Below are positions 57,295 through 64,000 of a DNA stretch of 64,000 bases, one piece after another (positions within the stretch are counted from its first letter, which is position 1; each line of letters begins with the position of its first letter). This DNA comes from Marinobacter azerbaijanicus (GTDB lineage: Bacteria; Pseudomonadota; Gammaproteobacteria; Pseudomonadales; Oleiphilaceae): positions 496,001 to 560,000 of the forward strand of contig NZ_JASSVS010000002.1 of the NCBI RefSeq assembly GCF_030250645.1. The letters run 5' to 3'. Under the pieces are notes generated by a model. It had not been told where the DNA came from. It did no database searches and worked only from the letters and a program-made list of their open reading frames with translations. Both the position numbers and the translations under genes were made by a program.

Positions 57295-57873
57295 TCAGTT
57301 CTGTTCCAGCGCTTCCAGTAACCCCAACAACCTTTCCAGGCGCTCCAGAGGGTCCTGAAGCTCCACCAGGCGCTGCTTTTCCTGTTTATCCAGCGGAAGC
57401 AGTTCTGTCAGACGCCAGCCAACATCCCGGGCATCGTCGTAGTCCACATTCATTCCCAGATCACGTATAACCGGATGGCGAAACAACGCCCTCAGTACAG
57501 AGGGAAGCTCAGTAAAACGCGGGGGAACACGCAGTTCCTCTTCCGCCAGAAGACACTCTACATCACCCACGTTAAGGCCATCGGACTGCTGCCATGCGCG
57601 CACGACAGTCACCTTGTCCTGACCCTCAACGGTAATGCCCAGCAAGCCATTATCCATCTGCTGGAAATCGATAATACGCACGTAGGTGCCAATGTCATAA
57701 AAGGCTGCTGATGTACCAGTTTCCAGTCCTTCCCTCAACAAAACAACGACAAAACCCCGATCTTCCTTCAGACAACGGGTCAGCATATCAATGTATCGTG
57801 GCTCGAAGAGCTGAAGGGGGATCCTTCCCCCGGGCAGTACGACAGAGTTCAACGGAAAAAGAGGTACGTTCAT
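57295..57873 (-). CDS. Lon-substrate-binding-domain protein (LonN)
   Basis: 192 residues starting MNVPLFPLNSVVLPGGRIPL, the start of the Lon N-terminal (LAN/PUA-like) domain, with QLFEPRYIDMLTRCL and GTYVRIIDFQQMDNGLLGI. No ATPase or protease part. Such stand-alone proteins are common and of uncertain role. ATG at 57873 gives the domain start; upstream codons to 57972 would overlap the HDOD gene, which lies on the same strand 55 bases upstream. Confidence 0.85.
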   Translation of the reverse strand: MNVPLFPLNSVVLPGGRIPLQLFEPRYIDMLTRCLKEDRGFVVVLLREGLETGTSAAFYDIGTYVRIIDFQQMDNGLLGITVEGQDKVTVVRAWQQSDGLNVGDVECLLAEEELRVPPRFTELPSVLRALFRHPVIRDLGMNVDYDDARDVGWRLTELLPLDKQEKQRLVELQDPLERLERLLGLLEALEQN

Positions 57874-57928
57874 TGTTGGTATTGTCACCAGTAAAGAGCT
57901 CCGGAAGACTGACCGTCCTGTCATATCC

Positions 57929-59185
57929 TCAGTGTATTGAAAGTAAGCGATGGACCTCGTCCACCCTTGCACGGGCTTCCGTCAGCAGTTGCAGGCTGCG
58001 GGATGCATTCAGCTCAAGTTCACCCAGCCTGCGATAGGCAGGCACTTCGTCAAATGGAGGCAGATCGCCATTCTGGCTGGAACCGATCATGGCGTGCAAC
58101 TGTGCCACGATGACAATATCCACCAGCTGGGGCGACGACTCCCGGCTCTCGTGTGCGAAGTCCTCGGCATGGCGGATAGCCTCAAGAAAGCTGGCAGGGA
58201 ACGACCAGCTTTCCAGGACAGCCGTACCCACATCTGCCCGAAGTTCGCGAATAGCGTGCTCGAGATTGGCCTGATCCGCAAACAGATTAACGTGATGTTC
58301 AGCCTGGACCAGTATCGGCACCACCCCGATATCGTGCAACAGCCCCGCCAGCAGCGCCTCCTCCGGGTTGATGGAAGTGGCGCTGTCGGCAAGCACCCAG
58401 CAGAGTGCAGCAACTTCGCGGGAATGACGCCAGAGTTTGTCCATCTCTTTCTGCAGCGATGCCTGCCTGGTCTTGAACACTTCCCGCAGGGAAAACACGG
58501 TCACCAACTGACGGGTTGTACGCATCCCCAGCCGGACTACGGCTTCACGAACATTGCGGACATCGCTGAACCCCCGGTACAGCGGACTGTTACAGGCGCG
58601 GACCAGTTTGAGCGCCATCGAGGGATCTGCGGAAATGGCACTTGCTACCTGGTCCGCTGTGGAGTCCTCCCTGTCCACGGCCCTGCGCACCTTCCACGCC
58701 ACATCCGGAACGCTGGGCAGGCTAAGCTGGTTGGAACGCAGTTCGGAATAAAACTCCATCAGAAGATGATGTTCCTCGCTACCATCATCACCAATGCCAT
58801 CACCCGAGTCCATCTCCACCTGAGGCACCGGTGCCGAGCGCAACAACTGGTTAAGGATGTCCTGCTGGATCACCAGGAACTCACTGGCCTTGGTCGCCGT
58901 TACGTCGTACATTCGCGGCTGTAACCTGGCGATGGGGTTGAGGGCCTTGTCGCTGTCTGCCTCAATGGTGTACTTGCGCCCGTCAATGGACTCCAGCTCC
59001 ACACTGCCTGCAATCAGGAAAAAATCCAGCCCATCGCGGGCACCGCGCTCCACCACGCGCTGCCCCGGGCCATGGGTTCTCCGCTCCGCCCGACTCGCAA
59101 GTAACACCAACTGGTCATCGGTCAACCGGTTCAACGGCTGAAACTGTTTGAGACGACGTAAGGGCAGGCTTTCCTGGCCAGCCAT
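57929..59185 (-). CDS. cNMP-like sensor plus HDOD domain signalling protein
   Basis: 418 residues. Residues about 15-115 resemble a cyclic-nucleotide-binding beta roll (GPGQRVVERGARDGLDFFLIAGSVEL, shown here in part), followed by an HDOD domain (about 145-350) from LPSVPDVAWKVRRAVD through LKLVRACNSPLYRG and AGLLHDIGVVPILV. HDOD domains relate to HD hydrolases but usually lack full catalysis and act in signalling. The PRT loop of true cAMP binders is not evident. Nearby c-di-GMP-type genes at 53.8-55.8 kb make a shared signalling theme possible (inference). Confidence 0.85.
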   Translation of the reverse strand: MAGQESLPLRRLKQFQPLNRLTDDQLVLLASRAERRTHGPGQRVVERGARDGLDFFLIAGSVELESIDGRKYTIEADSDKALNPIARLQPRMYDVTATKASEFLVIQQDILNQLLRSAPVPQVEMDSGDGIGDDGSEEHHLLMEFYSELRSNQLSLPSVPDVAWKVRRAVDREDSTADQVASAISADPSMALKLVRACNSPLYRGFSDVRNVREAVVRLGMRTTRQLVTVFSLREVFKTRQASLQKEMDKLWRHSREVAALCWVLADSATSINPEEALLAGLLHDIGVVPILVQAEHHVNLFADQANLEHAIRELRADVGTAVLESWSFPASFLEAIRHAEDFAHESRESSPQLVDIVIVAQLHAMIGSSQNGDLPPFDEVPAYRRLGELELNASRSLQLLTEARARVDEVHRLLSIH

Positions 59186-59332
59186 AGGACTACTCCTTGA
59201 TCAATTGTTCATTAACTCTGTTACACATTGTAAGCACGGATCGTCAAAACAACCATGCGATCAAGGGGTAATCTGGTATCCTCTTGACTTCCCCTTTTCA
59301 CTAACAAGTTGTAGACGAGAGACCAGACAACC

Positions 59333-61168
59333 ATGCCCCAGTATCGTTCGCGGACATCCACCGCAGGCCGCAATATGGCTGGCGCACGTGCTCTTTGGCG
59401 CGCCACCGGCATGAAAGATGACGACTTCGGCAAACCCATTATTGCCGTTGCCAACTCCTTTACCCAGTTCGTACCCGGCCATGTACACCTCAAGGATCTT
59501 GGCCAGCTGGTATGCCGCGAAATTGAGCAGGCCGGTGGTGTTGCAAAGGAATTCAACACAATAGCCGTGGACGATGGCATCGCCATGGGCCACGACGGCA
59601 TGCTCTATTCCCTGCCTTCCCGGGAAATCATCGCCGATTCCGTGGAATACATGGTGAACGCCCACTGTGCTGATGCGCTTGTGTGTATTTCCAATTGCGA
59701 CAAGATCACCCCGGGCATGCTGATGGCAGCCATGCGCCTGAACATTCCTACCATTTTCGTTTCAGGCGGACCGATGGAAGCCGGCAAAACCAGGCTGTCA
59801 GAGCACAAGCTTGACCTGGTGGACGCCATGGTCATCGCAGCTGACCCGAACGCGGATGACGATACAGTCGCTGAGTACGAGCGCAGTGCCTGCCCTACCT
59901 GCGGGTCCTGTTCCGGCATGTTCACCGCCAATTCCATGAACTGCCTGACCGAAGCCATTGGTCTTGCGCTTCCAGGCAATGGCTCTCTGCTTGCCACTCA
60001 CTCCGACCGTGAGCAGCTGTTTCTGAAAGCAGGCCGACAGATTGTAGAGAATGCACGGCGCTATTACGAAGAAGACGACGCCAGTGTTCTGCCATTGAGT
60101 ATTGCTTCCATGGAGGCATTCGAAAACGCCATGGTCATGGACATTGCCATGGGCGGCTCCACCAACACCATCCTGCATCTGCTGGCCGCCGCCCAGGAAG
60201 GCCGGGTGCCCTTCACCCTGAACGAAATCGACCAGCTGTCCCGCAAGGTGCCGCAGCTTTGCAAGGTTGCCCCCAACTCTCCGAAATACCACATGGAGGA
60301 TGTACATCGCGCCGGCGGGATCATGGGCATTCTGGGGGAACTGGAACGGGGTGTGCTGATCAACACGGATCTGCCCACCGTGCACAGCAAAACCATGCGT
60401 GAAGCGCTGAAAACCTGGGATATCATGCAGGAGCCGACACCGGAAGTGGTGGAATTCTATAAGGCCGGCCCTGCTGGCATTCCCACCCAGACCGCCTTCA
60501 GCCAGAGCACACGCTGGCCCTCACTCGACGGCGACCGAGAAACGGGCTGCATCCGTTCAGTGGAACACGCCTATTCCGCCGAGGGCGGCCTGGCGGTACT
60601 CTTCGGCAACATCGCCCTGGACGGTTGTGTGGTGAAGACCGCAGGTGTGGATGAAAGCATCTACGTCTTCGAAGGCAGGGCGAGGGTTTTCGAAAGCCAG
60701 GATACCGCGGTATCAGGCATCCTGAACGACGAAGTCAAACCCGGTGAAGTGGTCATCATCCGCTACGAAGGCCCCCGTGGCGGGCCGGGCATGCAGGAAA
60801 TGCTCTACCCGACCAGTTACCTGAAATCCAAAGGGCTGGGCAAGAAATGCGCCCTGCTGACCGATGGTCGTTTTTCCGGCGGCACCTCCGGCCTGTCCAT
60901 CGGTCACGCATCTCCGGAAGCTGCCGCAGGTGGCGCCATTGGCCTGATCGAAAATGGCGACCTGATCCGGATTGACATCCCGAATCGCTCCATCAACGTG
61001 GAGATTGATCAGAACGAGCTGGATCGACGCCGCGAACAAAGGAACGAAAAAGGCTGGAAGCCGGAGCTGGCAAGACCGCGCAAGGTGTCGGCCGCTCTGA
61101 AAGCCTATGCGCTGCTGGCAACCAGCGCCGACAAGGGTGCGGTCAGGGACCTGGAAAAACTGGACTGA
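59333..61168 (+). CDS. ilvD: Dihydroxy-acid dehydratase
   Basis: Iron-sulfur enzyme of valine, isoleucine and pantothenate synthesis. 611 residues from [20 protein letters not shown]; cluster Cys in [19 protein letters not shown] (about 122) and [19 protein letters not shown] (about 195), later [24 protein letters not shown] motif. Length equals E. coli IlvD. Monocistronic; a hairpin follows. Confidence 0.96.
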   Translation: MPQYRSRTSTAGRNMAGARALWRATGMKDDDFGKPIIAVANSFTQFVPGHVHLKDLGQLVCREIEQAGGVAKEFNTIAVDDGIAMGHDGMLYSLPSREIIADSVEYMVNAHCADALVCISNCDKITPGMLMAAMRLNIPTIFVSGGPMEAGKTRLSEHKLDLVDAMVIAADPNADDDTVAEYERSACPTCGSCSGMFTANSMNCLTEAIGLALPGNGSLLATHSDREQLFLKAGRQIVENARRYYEEDDASVLPLSIASMEAFENAMVMDIAMGGSTNTILHLLAAAQEGRVPFTLNEIDQLSRKVPQLCKVAPNSPKYHMEDVHRAGGIMGILGELERGVLINTDLPTVHSKTMREALKTWDIMQEPTPEVVEFYKAGPAGIPTQTAFSQSTRWPSLDGDRETGCIRSVEHAYSAEGGLAVLFGNIALDGCVVKTAGVDESIYVFEGRARVFESQDTAVSGILNDEVKPGEVVIIRYEGPRGGPGMQEMLYPTSYLKSKGLGKKCALLTDGRFSGGTSGLSIGHASPEAAAGGAIGLIENGDLIRIDIPNRSINVEIDQNELDRRREQRNEKGWKPELARPRKVSAALKAYALLATSADKGAVRDLEKLD

Positions 61169-61174
61169 ACGCAA

Positions 61175-61197
61175 CAGGCCCGGGTAATCCGGGCCTG
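61175..61197. terminator. Hairpin after ilvD
   Basis: CAGGCCCGG-GTAAT-CCGGGCCTG, a 9-bp stem six bases after the ilvD stop. No T-tract. It lies between converging genes. Confidence 0.55.
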
Positions 61198-61231
61198 GAG
61201 ATTGGCGTAAATACGACTCCGGTGCGGTTAC

Positions 61232-61642
61232 TTACCAGAGGCTCCAGCCACCATCGTCGTCTTCTTCAATGTCACCTTCCTCGGTCTGGGCCTGCTCAGA
61301 CTCAGGCTCGGAGGCATCATTGGTAGCGGGCGAAGCTTTCTGTGATGCCTCACCGGAGCCTGACGAGGCAACCTGTACAGATACCATACCCAGCGCCTCC
61401 TTGGTGGCATCATCCAGTTCGCCCGAGGCGTTCAGCCCCTGGTCACGCTGGAATTCCGTAAGCGCAGACCGCGTCGCCTCGTCCATTTGGGGGCTGACAT
61501 TTGTGACCTCATAGCCAGCACCGTAGAGCGCATTCTTGAGCGCTACCGTCTCGTTGGCCAGGGCATGAGGGGCGGCGAACGTTATCGCTCCGAGCATCAC
61601 TGCCGCCGCCAGCCGGCTTCGTTTTGCGGATCTGCTGATCAT
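61232..61642 (-). CDS. Secreted peptidoglycan-binding-domain protein
   Basis: 136 residues. Signal peptide about 1-29 (RLAAAVMLGAITFAAPHALA), one peptidoglycan-binding (PG_binding_1-like) repeat with VALKNALYGAGYEVTNVSPQ and ALTEFQRDQGLNASGELDDA, then a low-complexity Ser/Glu/Asp tail ending DDDGGWSLW. GGAG lies before the ATG. No catalytic domain; a wall-binding accessory role is inferred. Confidence 0.78.
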   Translation of the reverse strand: MISRSAKRSRLAAAVMLGAITFAAPHALANETVALKNALYGAGYEVTNVSPQMDEATRSALTEFQRDQGLNASGELDDATKEALGMVSVQVASSGSGEASQKASPATNDASEPESEQAQTEEGDIEEDDDGGWSLW

Positions 61643-61722
61643 GATCTACTCCGGTTACCTGTTGTTTTTTATTGTGTTGCCAGTCCCTACAGGATGGACA
61701 CCAGCACCAAAGATTAACATAG

Positions 61723-62838
61723 TTAGTCCGGCCGGGGCTTTTCAGATTGTTGCGTTTCTGTAGTCGTCACATGCATGTTATTCACAGGCACGCCGGGCAC
61801 CTCCCCGAACTCGCGAACAAAGATTCCCCAGAACGCCATAAACAATGCCGCCACCAATGGGCCCATCACAAAACCGTTGATCCCGAACATGACTATCCCG
61901 CCCAGTGTTGAGAGCAGAACAATATAGTCTGGCAGCTTGGTATCCCGCCCAACCAGAATGGGTCTCAGAAGATTGTCTGAAAGACCGATAACGATCACTC
62001 CGAACGCCGTCAGTATCACGGCCGACACGATCTCTCCTGTGGCAGCCAGATAGATAGCTGCAGGCAGCCACACAAGGGCGGCCCCGACAGCGGGAATCAG
62101 GGACACGATAGCCATAACCACACCCCAGAGCAGTGCCCCCTGAATTCCCAGAATCCAGAAGATAAAACCACCCAGTGCGCCCTGAATGATGGCTATCAAC
62201 AGGTTCCCCTTGACCGTTGCACGGGTCACCTCTGCAAATTTGGCGAACAGCAACCGCTCACGCTCGTCTCCCAGCGGCAGCGCCCTGATCAACATGTCCA
62301 CCAGCTTGCTACCATCCCGGAGCAGGAAAAATGCCAGATACACCATCAGCGCCAGGCCCAGAAAGAACTGGAATGTGTTCTGCCCGAATCCGAGGGCCTG
62401 CTTCGCCATAAACTGGCTGCCACCAACAAAGGCGCTGACCACCCTGTCCCTCACCTCAGCGAAATCCATTCCGAACTGAGCGAAAAAAGCCTCTATGGCA
62501 GGAAAAGACTGATTCACCCTGTCGATGTACTCGCCGGGGCGAAGTTCCCCCTCCTGGATCTTCTGGTAGACAGACAACCCCTCGGCCACAAGGGACGTTA
62601 CCAGCGCCAGCACTGGAATAATCACAATAATCAGGCAGATCAACAAGGTGAGCAATGCGATGAGGTTCGGCCGGTTGCCCACCCGCCGCGCCAGACCTTC
62701 GCGAACAGGATGGAATATCAGTGCAATCGCCACCGCCCAGAAAATAGGCCCGAAAAACGGCTTCATCAGAAGAACAAAGGCCAGGGAGACGCCCACAAGC
62801 ATGGCCAGAAAAGTCCGTGTCTCCAGTTTTCCGTACAT
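61723..62838 (-). CDS. AI-2E family transporter (YhhT/TqsA-like permease)
   Basis: 371 residues, about eight hydrophobic segments: MYGKLETRTFLAMLVGVSLA, then paired TMs, a central hydrophilic part (about 100-150) and a re-entrant C-terminal block ILVGRDTKLPDYIVLLSTLG with GINGFVMGPLVAALFMAFW. The family includes exporters of varied solutes; the substrate cannot be read from sequence and AI-2 should not be assumed. AGGATC lies before the ATG. Confidence 0.85.
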   Translation of the reverse strand: MYGKLETRTFLAMLVGVSLAFVLLMKPFFGPIFWAVAIALIFHPVREGLARRVGNRPNLIALLTLLICLIIVIIPVLALVTSLVAEGLSVYQKIQEGELRPGEYIDRVNQSFPAIEAFFAQFGMDFAEVRDRVVSAFVGGSQFMAKQALGFGQNTFQFFLGLALMVYLAFFLLRDGSKLVDMLIRALPLGDERERLLFAKFAEVTRATVKGNLLIAIIQGALGGFIFWILGIQGALLWGVVMAIVSLIPAVGAALVWLPAAIYLAATGEIVSAVILTAFGVIVIGLSDNLLRPILVGRDTKLPDYIVLLSTLGGIVMFGINGFVMGPLVAALFMAFWGIFVREFGEVPGVPVNNMHVTTTETQQSEKPRPD

Positions 62839-62957
62839 AGTATGATCCTGATGCTGATTGCCAACCGGGACACTAGACTACCACGGCGACGTGGTCAGTC
62901 TAGCGGCTTTCAGGTTATAGTGGACGGTTGTTGGTCATTCGTTAAACAGGTTGAACA

Positions 62958-63302
62958 TTGGGCAACGAAGAGTTTGATACTGGAACAGCGCTGGATGCAG
63001 CCACCGCCCTTCATCGGGTGCTGGCAGCCAGGACTCATCGCCGAAAGGTGATGGGGCAGGAAGTGCTCGTGCCCGGTCAACTGGGGGAAGCCCTGCACAT
63101 CCCTCGAATCATGCGACGCCTCCAGAGCAAACAACAGCGTCAGCGGGAGCAGGGACTGGAGGAATTCCAGGAGCTATGGCCAACCCTGTCACCCGCTACC
63201 CGCGAAAAAGTTCTCGATCGCATCGGCTGGTACGATCCAAAATCCCTCAACTGGGAAGACAAGCGCTCTAACCGCCGCCCCGCTGTAGACCCCGACCGCT
63301 GA
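62958..63302 (+). CDS. Conserved hypothetical protein, 114 residues
   Basis: Not recognised. MGNEEFDTGTALDAATALHR; helical and rich in Arg and Gln in the middle (RIMRRLQSKQQRQREQGLEE), ending with basic residues. No signal peptide, TM or Cys. The start is TTG at 62958 with CAGG seven bases upstream; ATG codons further in would remove the conserved-looking N-terminus. Possible nucleic-acid or ribosome contact is only a guess from charge. Confidence 0.55.
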   Translation: MGNEEFDTGTALDAATALHRVLAARTHRRKVMGQEVLVPGQLGEALHIPRIMRRLQSKQQRQREQGLEEFQELWPTLSPATREKVLDRIGWYDPKSLNWEDKRSNRRPAVDPDR

Positions 63303-63426
63303 AACCGACGATCGCAGGAAAGTGAGCCTGAACCACCTCCATTTCGTATCTGCAGATTAATTTAAAGGCCGATGACTTTGAATTGTCACCTTTCGCCCCT
63401 AGTTTGGAAGTATTGGGAGGTTTTTT

Positions 63427-63675
63427 ATGACACAACCAGAGCATTATCACGCAATCGCCTCGGAAAGCAGCGCCGTACCCACCCTGTTGTGCGGGCATTG
63501 CCGCTCCCCCCTATCCCGAGGGCGAATCTTTCATCACGGAGAACAGCACCTCTATGGCATCAGTTGCCATACCGTCGCCCTGTGCTCAGCGGACGACTGT
63601 GGCGCGCTGAACTGCTGCGATGCGGCACTGGAGCGGCTCGAGGGCGGGGATGATCTGATCAGCAAGGCGTCCTGA
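63427..63675 (+). CDS. Small Cys/His-rich protein, possible zinc binder
   Basis: 82 residues, MTQPEHYHAIASESSAVPTL. It contains CGHC (about 22-25), a His pair in RIFHHGEQH, SCH (about 47), then LCSADDCGALNCCDAA (six Cys in total after CGHC). This density of Cys and His suggests a zinc- or iron-binding fold, but no known finger pattern fits exactly. GGGAGG stands before the ATG. I know no function. Confidence 0.6.
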   Translation: MTQPEHYHAIASESSAVPTLLCGHCRSPLSRGRIFHHGEQHLYGISCHTVALCSADDCGALNCCDAALERLEGGDDLISKAS

Positions 63676-63739
63676 TTCAAACAGCCAACGCACTGTTACG
63701 TAAACCAAACACACAAAGCTTCCATCTGCTTTATCCTGA

Positions 63740-64000
<261 letters not shown>

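Noticed and set aside
59200..59222. TTGATCAATTG before ilvD as an FNR box
   Set aside because: Only the left half-site fits; the right half reads TGTTC, not ATCAA.

Overview
The window is a 64 kb stretch of GC-rich gammaproteobacterial core chromosome. Gene order and protein content point to a Marinobacter-like organism; this is inferred from synteny and family knowledge, since no search was possible. Several blocks keep the order I know from Pseudomonas: hemA / TPR lipoprotein-lolB-ispE-tRNA-Gln-prs-rplY-pth-ychF-tRNA-Met; rpsF-rpsR-membrane protein-rplI-dnaB-alr next to rnr-rlmB and tRNA-Leu; and proA-nadD-rsfS-rlmH-mrdA-rodA-mltB-rlpA-dacA-ybeD-lipB. I found no prophage, transposase, integrase or CRISPR array. 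Both ends are cut inside genes: hemA on the left and a haloalkane dehalogenase-like gene on the right.

Layout. 1-8.2 kb: haem synthesis start (hemA), outer-membrane lipoprotein insertion (lolB), isoprenoid (ispE), PRPP (prs) and translation genes (rplY, pth, ychF) with two tRNAs. 8.3-14.5 kb: metY, lipA, a chemoreceptor without a periplasmic sensor, and an RND/MMPL exporter. 14.55-14.97 kb: a non-coding stretch with two large nested inverted repeats. 15-20.3 kb: a Spy/CpxP-like periplasmic protein behind a candidate AlgU/RpoE promoter, ylqF, fabB, an Anr/Fnr regulator with a perfect FNR box over its own start site, an RmlD-like reductase and a small unknown protein. 20.3-28.6 kb (minus strand): alr, dnaB, the rpsF ribosomal operon with a candidate S6:S18 leader, rlmB and rnr. 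28.7-43.6 kb: tRNA-Leu, a large lipoprotein, SelO, a long-chain-type acyl-CoA dehydrogenase, ubiX, mpl, PPi-dependent phosphofructokinase, glutaredoxin, a dCache chemoreceptor, YqaA, an ABC1 kinase and a diguanylate cyclase. 43.6-53.6 kb (minus strand): the peptidoglycan elongation/septation and lipoate block. 53.8-57.3 kb: a tightly overlapping three-gene unit of two membrane proteins with degenerate GGDEF domains and a DedA-PAP2 fusion. 57.3-64 kb: Lon-substrate-domain protein, cNMP-HDOD protein, ilvD, a peptidoglycan-binding protein, an AI-2E-family permease, two small unknowns and the truncated dehalogenase.

The most interesting candidate for an undescribed system is the 53821-57286 unit. 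Both degenerate GGDEF proteins have lost the catalytic signature (ADLQF and EDGEF replace GGDEF), yet both keep an RxxD inhibitory-site motif exactly five residues upstream. They are translationally coupled to a fusion of a DedA membrane domain and a PAP2 lipid phosphatase, which suggests, without proof, c-di-GMP-responsive control of membrane lipid-carrier turnover. Regulatory signals of note are the Anr autoregulatory site, the AlgU-type promoter, and near-identical promoters with an ACGCGCC discriminator upstream of two unlinked tRNA genes.
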